DNA of 64,000 nt from Leucobacter chromiireducens subsp. solipictus (GTDB lineage Bacteria; Actinomycetota; Actinomycetes; Actinomycetales; Microbacteriaceae), in contig NZ_QYAC01000003.1 in the NCBI RefSeq assembly GCF_016758195.1, positions 124,001-188,000 of the forward strand, in the 5' to 3' direction. Below, one piece after another: positions 16,704-25,311 of this stretch. Both the position numbers and the translations under genes were made by a program. Numbering within the stretch: position 1 is the stretch's first letter; each line of letters begins with the position of its first letter. A model generated the notes under the pieces. It saw nothing but the letters and a program-made list of their open reading frames with translations, ran no database searches and was not told the origin of the DNA.

Positions 16704-17827
16704 AGGGCGCTCACGTTTCTCCGACGGGCCAGGGCGATGAGGACGGGCGCGCCGATGAACGCGGTGACGATCCCGACTTCGAGTTCGCGCGGGGCGAGCA
16801 CGACGCGGCCGAGCACGTCGGCGGCGAGCAGCAGGAGCGCCGCCCCGACGGCCGAGAACGGGATGATCCAGCGCTGGTCCGGACCGGTGAACCAGCGGAC
16901 CACGTGCGGCACCATCAGCCCCACGAACCCGACGGGTCCCGCCGCGGCGGCGGCCGCGCCGGCGAGGAGCGTGACCGCGAGGATGACCAGGATCCGGGTG
17001 CGCAGTACGTTCGCCCCCAGGGAGCGCGCGGCGTCGTCTCCGAGGGAGACGGCATTCAGCGGCCTGCCGCAGCCGAGCGCGATGAGCACCCCGACCCCGA
17101 TGGGCGGCACGACCGCGCCGAGGGTGTCCCAGCCGCGACCCGCGAGCGATCCGGCGCTCCACCGCAGGACGTCCGAGAACGTGTCGGGATGGAGCATGGT
17201 GATGGCGGAGGAGAAGCCGCCGAGCACCGCCCCCAGCGCGACGCCGACCAGGGTCAGCCGGACCGGGGTGGCACCGATCGATCCGATCGACCCGAGGGCG
17301 TAGACCAGCGCCGTGACCACCACGGCCCCGAGGAAGGCCAGCCAGAGGTACTGGCTGAGGGCCGTCACCCCGAAGAAGGCAACCCCCACGACCACCGCGA
17401 AGCTCGCGCCCGCGCCGACCCCGAGGATCCCGGTGTCGGCGAGCGGGTTGCGGGTGAGCGCCTGGATCAGCGCGCCGGCCACGCCGAGCGCCAGGCCAAT
17501 CACGAGTGCAAGGAGCGAGCGCGGCAGCCGCATCTCGTGCACGATGTACGAGGCCTCGGAGCCGTCCGCGTGCCAGAGCACCCGCCACACCTCACCGAAT
17601 TCGAGTGCCCGTGCCCCCGCCCAGAGGGCAAGCGCGAAGACCACGGCGAGCAGGAGCAGTGCGCCCGCGAGAAAGAGGACGCGTTTCGCGGCCGTGCCGG
17701 CGGGGGCCGGCGCCGATGCCGGTGCTGGTGCTGGCGCCGGTGCTGCCCCCGGCGCCGCATCCGGTGCCGGTGCTGCGTCCGCAGTCTGCAGCACGGCCCT
17801 ACAGCCCGAGCTCGGCGAGGCGGGCAT
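16700..17827 (-). CDS. iron-siderophore ABC transporter permease (FecCD family)
   Basis: A 375-residue FecCD permease. Conserved loops include VAGALIQALTRNPLADTGILGVGAG and SLGDDAARSLGANVLRTR. It has an unusual Ala/Pro-rich N-terminal tail (residues 14-45, repeated AP/APAP) from low-complexity DNA at about 17700-17790. The ATG at 17827 gives a 29-nt overlap with the upstream siderophore-interacting gene and has no strong ribosome-binding site. A GTG at 17794, just past that gene's stop, is the alternative start. It pairs with the coupled downstream permease. Confidence 0.87.
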   Translation of the reverse strand: MPASPSSGCRAVLQTADAAPAPDAAPGAAPAPAPAPASAPAPAGTAAKRVLFLAGALLLLAVVFALALWAGARALEFGEVWRVLWHADGSEASYIVHEMRLPRSLLALVIGLALGVAGALIQALTRNPLADTGILGVGAGASFAVVVGVAFFGVTALSQYLWLAFLGAVVVTALVYALGSIGSIGATPVRLTLVGVALGAVLGGFSSAITMLHPDTFSDVLRWSAGSLAGRGWDTLGAVVPPIGVGVLIALGCGRPLNAVSLGDDAARSLGANVLRTRILVILAVTLLAGAAAAAAGPVGFVGLMVPHVVRWFTGPDQRWIIPFSAVGAALLLLAADVLGRVVLAPRELEVGIVTAFIGAPVLIALARRRNVSAL

Positions 17828-18671
17828 CGTAGCGATCGCGGTTGATCTCCTCGTCGCTCCCGTCCCAGATGGACTGCAGCGCCGCCATCGTGGCGGCGTC
17901 GAGCGAGTCGTAGCGCTCCAGCCAGGCCTCCTGCTTGTCGCGCCAGTAGCCGATCACCGCGTACTGGGCGGGGGCGAGGCCGCGCTCATGGCGCAGGTAG
18001 CGCCGCGCATCGCGCAGTTCGCCGGCCTCGCCGGCCACCCAGACGTAGCAGTCGTCGGTGATCGGCATCGCGCGGAGCGCTTCCGTGATCGCGCTGGGGC
18101 CGACACCGTTTCCCCGGCCCACGACCCACTCGACCTGCACCCGGTCGGTGCCGAGATCCTGGCGGTGCGAGGCCTCCGCGATTTCGACGGCGGCCACCGC
18201 ACGCACGCCGGGAGCGAGCTGGCTGGCGAGCCGGGCCAGTGCCGGGATCCCGGTCGCATCGGTGACAAACACCTGCACCGTGGCGTCGGCCGGCGGCTCG
18301 TACAATCCGCGCGGCTGCCCGAACGCCACGCGGTCGCCGGCCCGCGCGTGCGCACCCCAGGTGCCGGCGCGGCCATGACCGTGCACCACGAGGTCGATGT
18401 CGACCTCCCCGGTCGCGGCATCATGCCGGCGGATCGTGTACGGCTCGATATGGGCGTCGCTTCCCGGGGGCTCGTGCCAGGTGCCCGACGCGTCCCGCGT
18501 GGGGAGCATCAGCTCGCCGCTCGGGCCGGGGAACCTGACGCGCACAAACTCGTCGCCGACGCCCGTGGTGGTGAATCCGGCAAGCCCCGGACCGCCGAAG
18601 GTGACGCGCACCATCCCGGGGGTCACCCAGGCGGTGCGCGTCACCTCAGCGACAAACAGCGTGTCGTTCAC
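17799..18671 (-). CDS. siderophore-interacting protein (FAD-linked ferric-siderophore reductase)
   Basis: A 290-residue SIP/ViuB-family protein. The N-terminal FAD-binding barrel contains RVRFPGPSGELMLP and the RxYTxR-like PYTIRRHDAATGEVDIDLVVHGHGRAGTWG block; the C-terminal NAD(P)H-binding half contains VFVTDATGIPALARL and CYVWVAGEAGELRDARRYLRHERGL. These cytoplasmic enzymes reduce Fe(III)-siderophores to release iron. The GTG at 18671 overlaps the stop of the substrate-binding gene (GTGA). Its place inside the transporter operon is the main evidence that the ABC system carries siderophores. Confidence 0.9.
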   Translation of the reverse strand: MNDTLFVAEVTRTAWVTPGMVRVTFGGPGLAGFTTTGVGDEFVRVRFPGPSGELMLPTRDASGTWHEPPGSDAHIEPYTIRRHDAATGEVDIDLVVHGHGRAGTWGAHARAGDRVAFGQPRGLYEPPADATVQVFVTDATGIPALARLASQLAPGVRAVAAVEIAEASHRQDLGTDRVQVEWVVGRGNGVGPSAITEALRAMPITDDCYVWVAGEAGELRDARRYLRHERGLAPAQYAVIGYWRDKQEAWLERYDSLDAATMAALQSIWDGSDEEINRDRYDARLAELGL

Positions 18672-19672
18672 TGCGCGGCGTCGACCTTCGTCTGGATCTC
18701 GGCGAAGCGTTCCTCAAGGTCGTCGAGGTTCTGCAGGGCCCAGCCGAACGAGCCCGTCGGCCCGCGGTCGATGTAGTCGAACACCATGCCGTTCTGGACG
18801 GCGGGCAGGTTGTTCCACAGGGTGTTCTTCGCGAGGGCGTCGATGTTTTCCTGGGGGCTGTCGCGCAGCAGGATGATGTCGGCGTTGCTGAGGCGTCCGA
18901 GTTCTTCGTAGGAGAACCACTCGGGGAAGCCGTCGTCGGTGACTTCATCGTCCTGCTGCTCGCGGAACTGGGCACCCAGGTCGCGCAGGATCGGGGTCAT
19001 GAAGTGCGTGCTGCCGTAGGTGCCCCACTCGTCAGGGTCCGGGCCCAGCAGGGTGAAGGTGTTGTTCGCGAGGAGCTCCGCGAATGTCGCTGCGATCTCG
19101 TCGCGACGCTCGGTGTACTCGTCCACGAGGGGCTGGAGCTCGGCTTCCTTGTCGAAGATCTTCGCGAGCTCGACCGAGCGGGTGCGCCAGGCCTCGCCGT
19201 CGCGCGCATTGAACGTGATGATGGGGGCGATCTTTTCGATCTCCGCGCGCATCGGGTCGTCGAGCGGCAGGAAGTCTTGGGTGGCGAGGACGAGATCCGG
19301 CTTCGCCTGCACGATCGCCTCGAGGTTGAGCTCGTAGTACTCGCCGATGGATCCGACGCCCGCCTCCCGGATGGGCTCGCTGTATTCCAGCGGAATGGAA
19401 TCACCGGCGGTGTCGGTGAAGTAGCTGTTCACCACACCCACGGGGGTGATGCCGATGTCTTGCAGGGCCGCGGGCGTGTAGAAATCGACCGACACCACCC
19501 GCTCGATGTCCTGCGGAATCTCGACGGTACCGAAATCGCTCTCGTAGCTGCGGGTGTCGGCCGCGCCGTTGTCGCCGGGGGTGCCGCAGGCGACAAGGGC
19601 GAGGGCGGCGGCCGCGGCGACGAGGCCGCCCAGGACCCGGCGTGGCGATCGGGGTGTGGGGAAGAGGGACAT
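18668..19672 (-). CDS. iron-siderophore ABC transporter substrate-binding lipoprotein
   Basis: A 334-residue FecB/FepB-type binding protein. The signal peptide ends in a lipobox LVAC with Cys29 as the lipid site. The body has the class III binding-protein pattern: RVVSVDFYTPAALQDIGITPVGV, LNLEAIVQAKPDLVLATQ and LSNADIILLRDSP. Two adjacent ATG codons (19675 and 19672) follow an AGGAG; I favour 19672 because the first is only one base from it. It is the first gene of the iron operon. A DtxR/IdeR-like box lies about 55-72 nt upstream, so iron-dependent repression is likely. Confidence 0.9.
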   Translation of the reverse strand: MSLFPTPRSPRRVLGGLVAAAAALALVACGTPGDNGAADTRSYESDFGTVEIPQDIERVVSVDFYTPAALQDIGITPVGVVNSYFTDTAGDSIPLEYSEPIREAGVGSIGEYYELNLEAIVQAKPDLVLATQDFLPLDDPMRAEIEKIAPIITFNARDGEAWRTRSVELAKIFDKEAELQPLVDEYTERRDEIAATFAELLANNTFTLLGPDPDEWGTYGSTHFMTPILRDLGAQFREQQDDEVTDDGFPEWFSYEELGRLSNADIILLRDSPQENIDALAKNTLWNNLPAVQNGMVFDYIDRGPTGSFGWALQNLDDLEERFAEIQTKVDAAQ

Positions 19673-19725
19673 CATGCTCCTGCTCGGTACATCAGAAACG
19701 TCAGACGGGAGCGATCCCATCTGAC

Positions 19726-19744
19726 GTAGGTAAGGGTGACCTTG
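19726..19744. promoter_or_regulatory. DtxR/IdeR-type iron box
   Basis: The 19-mer GTAGGTAAGGGTGACCTTG matches the IdeR/DtxR consensus (TTAGGTTAGGCTAACCTAA, as I recall it) at 13 of 19 positions, including both core half-sites (TAGGT and ACCT). It lies just upstream of the siderophore-transporter operon, where such sites usually are. The DtxR-type regulator itself is not in the window. Confidence 0.6.
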
Positions 19745-19803
19745 GTTACTGTATTCGCCCGCGCGCGCGGTTTGGCGACAAGCTGTACCGGTTTTGGAAC
19801 ACC

Positions 19804-20622
19804 TTAGGCCCGGAGCACCGCGTCGGTCCGGGTGTAGGCGGCGGGGGTTTGGCCCGTGAGCGTGCGGAAATGGTCGATGAAGGTCGACGTGTTTCGGTAG
19901 CCGAGGCGGCGGGATACCCGGGCCACCGGGTGTCCCGCCGCGAGCTCGCGGATCGCCAACTGGAGACGGGCGAGGATCCGCCACTGCGTGAAGCTCATGC
20001 CGGTTTCGCTGGTGAATTGCCGGGCGAGCGTGCGCGAGTGCATCCCGCACATTGACGCCCAGTCGCTCGTGGTGCGCTTGTCCGCGGGATCGGCGAGGAT
20101 CGTGCGGGCGATGCTGCGCAGGTGCGGGCTGCTGGGCATGCTGAGGTCGAAGGAGACCTGCGGTGCGGGGGCGAGGAGGTCGAGGATGACGCGTTGCATG
20201 CGGAGACGGGCCTCGGCGTCGAGGTCAGCGTGCAGATTGTGTTGCAGGAGTGCGCGCAGGGGGTCGCTGATCGCGACGCCGGTGACACGATCTGGCATCG
20301 CGCTGAGACGGCTGGCGTCCGCCGCGAAGTAGGTGGCCCGGACCTCCGCGCCCGCCTCGGCGGAGGCGCGGTGGGGGAGGTCGGCGGGGATCCAGACGCC
20401 CAGCTCCGGGGGCACCGCCCACACGCGGCCGTCCGCCTCGAGCGTCACCATTCCGCGATGGGACCAGAGGAGTTCGTATTCGGCGTGGGCGTGCTCCAGC
20501 CAATCGATCGGGCCGGTGACGTCGAAGTCGATGGTCGTCAGGAGGAAGCCGTCGGGGATCCACGGGATCTCCATGGTCGCCGCTTCGGCGAGCGGCGGGG
20601 CGGATCGGTGCAGCGTCAGCAC
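19804..20622 (-). CDS. AraC-family transcriptional regulator
   Basis: A 272-residue AraC/XylS regulator. An N-terminal cupin-like sensing domain (about residues 20-110; EHAHAEYELLWSHRGMVTLEADGRVWAVPPELGVWIPADLPHRAS) precedes a double HTH (about 170-265; TSDWASMCGMHSRTLARQFTSETGMSFTQWRILARLQLAIRELA...VSRRLGYRNTSTFIDHFRTLTGQTP). The GTG start has a GGAG just upstream. It sits between the siderophore operon and the HtaA gene on the same strand. Control of iron uptake is plausible, since AraC regulators often sense siderophores, but unproven. Confidence 0.88.
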   Translation of the reverse strand: MLTLHRSAPPLAEAATMEIPWIPDGFLLTTIDFDVTGPIDWLEHAHAEYELLWSHRGMVTLEADGRVWAVPPELGVWIPADLPHRASAEAGAEVRATYFAADASRLSAMPDRVTGVAISDPLRALLQHNLHADLDAEARLRMQRVILDLLAPAPQVSFDLSMPSSPHLRSIARTILADPADKRTTSDWASMCGMHSRTLARQFTSETGMSFTQWRILARLQLAIRELAAGHPVARVSRRLGYRNTSTFIDHFRTLTGQTPAAYTRTDAVLRA

Positions 20623-20653
20623 GGGGTCTCCACGGGTCTGCTCGGGGTCAGGG

Positions 20654-20690
20654 GGTGTGGTCCGGGTGGCAGCGCCACCCGGACCACACC
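20654..20690. terminator. strong hairpin terminator after htaA-like gene
   Basis: A perfect 17-bp stem (GGTGTGGTCCGGGTGGC at 20654-20670; complement at 20674-20690) closes with a 3-nt AGC loop, 10 nt past the stop of the HtaA-domain gene on the minus strand. No U-tract follows. It separates that gene from the AraC regulator downstream. Confidence 0.8.
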
Positions 20691-20700
20691 TCGGATCGCG

Positions 20701-22977
20701 TTATTCGGAGGGGGTGCTTGCCGCCGCGGCACGAGCGGTGCGCGAGCGCCGAGCCCGCGCGAGCGTGAGCGCGGCACCGCCGACGAGCAGCAGCGCAGCC
20801 GCGCCGAGCAGGGCACCCTGCGCGGGATCCGCGCCGGTCCGGGCGAGGCCCTCCGCCGACGCGGTACCGGCGTCTCCCGTGCTGCCCGCAGTGTCGGGCT
20901 TCGGGGCCCCGGTCCCACCGGTGCTCGGATCGGTGCCCGTCGCAGGATCGGTGCCCGTGCCCGGGTCCGTGCTGGTGCCCGGATCCGTCGCCGGGTCGGT
21001 GCCCGTGCCCGGATCGGTGGCGGGGTCCGTGGCCGGGTCGGTGTCCGTGCCTGGATCCGTGCCCGGCACGGTCTCAAGCTGGGACGTGCCGAACGATACG
21101 GGATCGCCAGCCTGGCCCGCGTAGAAATCGTGGAGCTCGGTGGGCTGGATCGTGTCGAGGATCGTCGTGGCCTGCGCGGTCCAGCTCGCCTGGTACGTCG
21201 CGTCGCCCGCGGGTGCCGCGCCCGGGCCGCTGGGGTCTGCGGCGACGGCCGAAACGGAACCGATCGCGGAGGACACCACCGTCGGTTCGGTGAGCGCGAT
21301 GCTTGCGACATCCACGCGGGAGACCGTGAGGTCGCCGACCGTGGTGGTGGTCGACAGCTCCGCGCTGAGGATCCCTGGCGCGCTCGGGTCCGTGATCGTG
21401 ACGTGCGGGTTCTGCAGCACGATGTCGAACTCGTGCAGGGCGCTCTGGAAGCGGATCCGGCCCTCGTACTTCAGCACACCCGTGCCGGTCGCCGGATCGT
21501 AGGTGCTGCCCGTGGCGAGGGGGAAGTGGAAGAGGCCGGCCTCGTCGATCGTGGCGTGTCCGCTGTGGTGCGTGGCCCCCTGGGCGACGTTGGCCACGTA
21601 GTCGCGCCAAGACTTCTTGAAGCCCCACACGAGCTCGCCGGTGACCGGCGTCTCGGTCTCGCCGCCCTCGCCGGGCGTGGGCGCGTCCGAATAGGTGACG
21701 GGGATGAAGAGCTCCTGCGCCGGGTTCGTGGCGTTGGCCGCGCCGCCCGCGTAGCTGTACACGCCGAACTGCCCGTTCGCCGGGATCTCGCTCGGGGTCG
21801 CGGCGGTGATCCGGCCCTCGAAGGTGCCGGTGGCCGGGTCGAGGATGATCGCCTGTGCGCGCATCGTGGCCTGGAGTGGCGCGGGCATCGCCGCGATCAC
21901 GGACTCCAGCAGCACCCACTTGGTGTTCGCGCGCACCTGGGTGCGATTCTCGCTGGGGGCCTGTTCCGATGGTTTCCAGGGGGATCCCACCGCGCCGAAC
22001 GCCACGAAGGTGCCCTGCGGCTGGTTGTTCGGGATGGGGAGCCCGCTGCCGTCGCCACCGGGGTTGTTCGCCTCGGGGTCGAAGCCGCTGCCGCGCACCA
22101 CGATCTCGTCCCCCGGGTTCACGGTGGTGGTGCCGAGCGGGGTCTGTCCGTCCGCCGCGAAGAGCTCGATCTGCGGCGCGGCACCGGTCGCGGGCCCGTC
22201 CGGGAGATCGCCGATCACCTGGAACGGCAGCGGCGCCTTCTGCTGATTCAGCGTCGAAGTTCCGGTCATGTAGTGGAACGCGCGGACGGCGTCGGGAAGC
22301 TGGTCGATGTAACTCTGCAGCCAGGAACCGCCCGCCTCCTGCGTCTGCTGGACGCCCTCGGCGTTGCGGTAGTGCTGGCCGGCGAAGACGGGGGTGCCCG
22401 TCAGCTCCCCGTCCGCGATGTGCGTGTCGGCCAGGGTGAGCACGGTCGTGCGCACGGGATCCTGGGCGGGGGAGGGAGCGCCTCCCATGCTCGCGCCGGC
22501 GCCCGCCCCGACGTCGAAGCTCAGGGCGGCCGTGCCGTCGGCGGCAACCTCGAGGATCGGGGCCGAGAAGAACAGATCCGGCCCGCCCATCATCCGCACC
22601 GGGTTGACGGTGAGGATTCCCGCGTCGGGCCAGGTGATGGTGCCGGCCCCGGTCTCGGGGTCGAGCGATCCAGCACCGTCCGCGAACGACGCAATGCGGT
22701 AATCCTTGCTCGACGCACCGGGCACCGCCCCCGCGACCTCGGCCTCGGGCACCGTCGCGATCGAGACGCCGTCCCCGGCCGCCTCCATCGCCCAGGGGCC
22801 GAACACCCCGTACTGTGCGTAGGAGCTGTAGCCCCAGTCGAGTTGCAGGCCCGTGACCTGCTGCTCGGCGGCCTGCGCGGCCGTTGCGGTGACGGCACCC
22901 GTGGTGCCGATCGTCAGTGCGGCCAGGCCCGCGAGGATCCGCGGTGCCCACCTCCGGTGCTGTGTGTGGTTGCTCAC
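20701..22977 (-). CDS. htaA: cell-wall-anchored HtaA-domain heme-binding protein
   Basis: A 758-residue surface protein with a signal peptide (about residues 1-37) and two HtaA domains: one starting at residue 41 (VTGLQLDWGYSSYAQYG) and one in the second half (VTGELVWGFKKSWRDYVANVAQG...TYDPATGTGVLKYEGRIRFQSALHEFDIVLQNP). An Asp/Pro/Thr-rich wall-spanning repeat follows, then a sorting signal LARTG at 711, a hydrophobic helix and an RARRSR tail. HtaA domains of corynebacteria bind heme and pass it to an ABC importer. GTG 22977 has AGGGGA upstream. A terminator lies downstream. The neighbouring transporter is siderophore-like rather than clearly HmuTUV, so the partner importer is uncertain. Confidence 0.87.
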   Translation of the reverse strand: MSNHTQHRRWAPRILAGLAALTIGTTGAVTATAAQAAEQQVTGLQLDWGYSSYAQYGVFGPWAMEAAGDGVSIATVPEAEVAGAVPGASSKDYRIASFADGAGSLDPETGAGTITWPDAGILTVNPVRMMGGPDLFFSAPILEVAADGTAALSFDVGAGAGASMGGAPSPAQDPVRTTVLTLADTHIADGELTGTPVFAGQHYRNAEGVQQTQEAGGSWLQSYIDQLPDAVRAFHYMTGTSTLNQQKAPLPFQVIGDLPDGPATGAAPQIELFAADGQTPLGTTTVNPGDEIVVRGSGFDPEANNPGGDGSGLPIPNNQPQGTFVAFGAVGSPWKPSEQAPSENRTQVRANTKWVLLESVIAAMPAPLQATMRAQAIILDPATGTFEGRITAATPSEIPANGQFGVYSYAGGAANATNPAQELFIPVTYSDAPTPGEGGETETPVTGELVWGFKKSWRDYVANVAQGATHHSGHATIDEAGLFHFPLATGSTYDPATGTGVLKYEGRIRFQSALHEFDIVLQNPHVTITDPSAPGILSAELSTTTTVGDLTVSRVDVASIALTEPTVVSSAIGSVSAVAADPSGPGAAPAGDATYQASWTAQATTILDTIQPTELHDFYAGQAGDPVSFGTSQLETVPGTDPGTDTDPATDPATDPGTGTDPATDPGTSTDPGTGTDPATGTDPSTGGTGAPKPDTAGSTGDAGTASAEGLARTGADPAQGALLGAAALLLVGGAALTLARARRSRTARAAAASTPSE
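20930..21060. repeat. Asp-Pro-Thr codon repeats in HtaA wall-spanning region
   Basis: Degenerate short repeats (variants of GGATCCGTGGCCGGGTCGGT) encode runs of DPGTD/DPATD before the LARTG signal. They probably form a flexible wall-spanning stalk, and the length may vary between strains. Confidence 0.7.
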
Positions 22978-23314
22978 GCCATCCCCTATAGTCGGATCAA
23001 GATAAGGACATCCTAAGCAACATCTGCTGTCTGGGTCGAATCTGCCCGCCCCGCGGCCCGGGCCCGCCCGCTCGCCCGGCCCGCCTCTGCCATGCCGCCC
23101 GGCCCTGCCACGCCCGGCCCGCCCGGGCCGCCCCGTCCCGGCCCGGCCCGGCCACGCTGCCCGACCACACCGCCCGATCCTGCCGTCCGGCGCGTCCACA
23201 CCGACGCGTTTTATTTAGCGCGAGGGTTTTTCCGACATATTTGGCTCGGTTTCGCGAAAATGCCTCGGTTTGGGCGGGCGGGCGGGTGGTTGGGCGGGTG
23301 GGGGCGGCGCGGGG
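22978..23314. other. 337-nt intergenic region upstream of htaA-like gene
   Basis: Three parts are visible. Next to the htaA-like start is TAAGGACATCCTAA (23003-23016), a weak dyad with partial similarity to a DtxR box. Next is about 140 nt (23040-23180) of nearly pure C/G low complexity built from CCCGCCCGG-like words. Then comes an AT-richer patch (about 23208-23275) with two copies of CTCGGTTT and the palindrome TTTCGCGAAA (23250-23259). No gene is supported. Confidence 0.5.
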
Positions 23315-25099
23315 CTATGCGCGGACGCCGTGCTCTTGGCACCACATTTCCAGCACCGCGAGCGACCACAGGGCGTTGCCGCCGCGCTGATCGCTGGCGC
23401 CGTTCGGGTCTGCGAGCAGCGCCGCAACGGCGTCCGAGCTGAGGAGGCCGCGCCGCCGCGCCTCGGGGCTCGTCATCGCATCCGTCACGGTCCCGAGCAC
23501 GTCCCCGTCGAGGTGTCGCAGGCCGGGGACGGGGAAGTAGCCCTTCGGGCGGTCGACGACGTCGCGGGGCAGGACCCGCCGCCCGATCTCCTTGAGCACG
23601 CCCTTGCCCCCGTGCCGGGTTTTCAGCTCCGGCGGGCAGCTCGCCGCGAGCTCGACGAGGTCCTGATCGAGGAAGGGGACGCGCGCCTCCAGCCCTGCCG
23701 ACATGGTCATGCTGTCGACGCGCTTGACCGGGTCGTCCGGCATGAGCACGTGCGTGTCGAACCGGAGCACGGCATCCACCGCGGTCTCCGCGCCGGGCTG
23801 CGCCAGGTGCGCGTCCACGACGCCGCGGCTTGCGTCGTCGGGGAGCCGGTGCGGTGGGCGCAGCAGCGCGCCGACCTCCGCGTGTGAGCGATCGTGGAAC
23901 TCGGCGCGGAACTGGGCGGCGGCGTCCGTGCGTGCGGCCCCCGCCGCCGACCCGTGATACCCATACCCCGCGAAAACCTCATCGGCACCCTGCCCCGACT
24001 GCACCACCGACACGTGCGGCGCGGTCGCCTGCGCGAGCAGGTAGAACGCGGTGACATCGTGCGAGGCCATGGGCTCCGTCATCGCCGCAATCGCGTCAGG
24101 GATCGCCGCCGCAAGCTCGGCCTCGCCGATGCGCATCTGATGGTGCTGGGTTCCGTACTGCTCCGCCACCCGGTCGGAGTAGCGGAACTCGTCGCCCGTT
24201 TCCCCGCCGGCGGCCGTGAAACCGATACTGAACGTGTGCAGGGGTTCGGGGCTGTGCGCCGCCGCGAGCGCGACGAGCAGGCTGGAGTCGAGTCCGCCGG
24301 AGAGCAGCACGCCGACCGGAACGTCCGCGACCAGGCGCCGCCGCACCGCCGTGCGCAATGACTCCTCGATCGCCGCGGACCAGTCGTCGGCCGACCAGTC
24401 CGACCGCTCGGGCACGCGGGCGTACGCGGGTTCCCAGTAGGTCCACTCGCGCGACCGGCCGTCCGCTTCGATGACTCGGACGGTCGCCGGCGGCAGTTTC
24501 CGTGCCCCCGTGAGCAGCGTGTGCGGGGCCGGCACGATCGAGTGCCAGGTCAGGTAGTGGTGCAGCGCAACGGGGTCCAGCGTCGTATCGACGTCCCCGC
24601 CGGCGAGGAGGCCGGGGAGCGTCGACGCGAACCGGATCCGGCCGGGCACCTCGCTCACGTAGAGCGGCTTGATGCCGAGACGATCTCGGGCAAGCACGAC
24701 CCGGTCCCGTCGCTCATCGAACACGGCGATCGCGAACATGCCGACGAGATGCTCGACGAATCGGGTGCCCCAGCGGGCGTAGGCGTGCAGGATCACCTCG
24801 GTGTCGCTGCGGGTCGCCGGGGTGAACTCGTCGCGGAGTTCGTCGCGGAGCTCGGCGTGGTTGTAGATGCAGCCGTTGAACGCGACAGTGATCCCGAGCT
24901 CCGGGTCCCGCATCGGCTGCGCCGCGCGCTCCGACAGATCGATCACCTTGAGCCGCCGGTGGCTCAGGGCCACCCAGCCGCGGGCCAGGGTGCCGTGGCC
25001 ATCGGGGCCGCGCGCCGCCATCGCCTCCGCCATGCGGGTGACGACGCGCGGGTCCGCTGTCCCGCCTCGGGTGTTCAGTTCTCCGGCGATTGCGCACAT
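23315..25099 (-). CDS. asparagine-synthase-family amidotransferase, N-acetylglutaminylglutamine amide type
   Basis: A 594-residue glutamine-dependent amidotransferase. Cys2 is the N-terminal glutaminase nucleophile (MCAIAGE). The glutaminase half contains RGPDGHG and ALSHRRLKVIDLSERAAQPM; the synthetase half contains the PP-loop SGGLDSS at about 267-273. The motifs DLSERAAQPMRDPELG and VAFNGCIYNHAELRDELR resemble the amidotransferase of NAGGN (N-acetylglutaminylglutamine amide) osmolyte synthesis more than housekeeping AsnB. ATG 25099 has AGGAGG upstream. The usual partners (a GNAT-ligase fusion and an M42 peptidase) are not adjacent, so a different amide product is possible. Confidence 0.82.
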   Translation of the reverse strand: MCAIAGELNTRGGTADPRVVTRMAEAMAARGPDGHGTLARGWVALSHRRLKVIDLSERAAQPMRDPELGITVAFNGCIYNHAELRDELRDEFTPATRSDTEVILHAYARWGTRFVEHLVGMFAIAVFDERRDRVVLARDRLGIKPLYVSEVPGRIRFASTLPGLLAGGDVDTTLDPVALHHYLTWHSIVPAPHTLLTGARKLPPATVRVIEADGRSREWTYWEPAYARVPERSDWSADDWSAAIEESLRTAVRRRLVADVPVGVLLSGGLDSSLLVALAAAHSPEPLHTFSIGFTAAGGETGDEFRYSDRVAEQYGTQHHQMRIGEAELAAAIPDAIAAMTEPMASHDVTAFYLLAQATAPHVSVVQSGQGADEVFAGYGYHGSAAGAARTDAAAQFRAEFHDRSHAEVGALLRPPHRLPDDASRGVVDAHLAQPGAETAVDAVLRFDTHVLMPDDPVKRVDSMTMSAGLEARVPFLDQDLVELAASCPPELKTRHGGKGVLKEIGRRVLPRDVVDRPKGYFPVPGLRHLDGDVLGTVTDAMTSPEARRRGLLSSDAVAALLADPNGASDQRGGNALWSLAVLEMWCQEHGVRA

Positions 25100-25311
25100 G
25101 GGGCCTCCTCGGGGTCGTGTGCGGACCACGGTAGTGACCTCGGGGCCGGAGGCGCAGGGCCTTGACTTCCCGAATGCGGGGAGCCACGCGCGCGCGTCGG
25201 TCCGCCCGGGCGCGGCAGGGCGGGAAGCTGGGAATGCAAGCCCTCGCCGGGCTCCCGGGCCGCGCGATGTACTCGAGGCAGCGTGCGCGGGTGCGGCGCG
25301 GGAGGGACGCG

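Noticed and set aside
20122-23016. Long open frame on the plus strand antisense to the HtaA gene
   Set aside because: It has biased Arg/Gly/Val composition, no domain, no start signal, and exactly mirrors the codon structure of the well-supported HtaA protein; it is a high-GC shadow.
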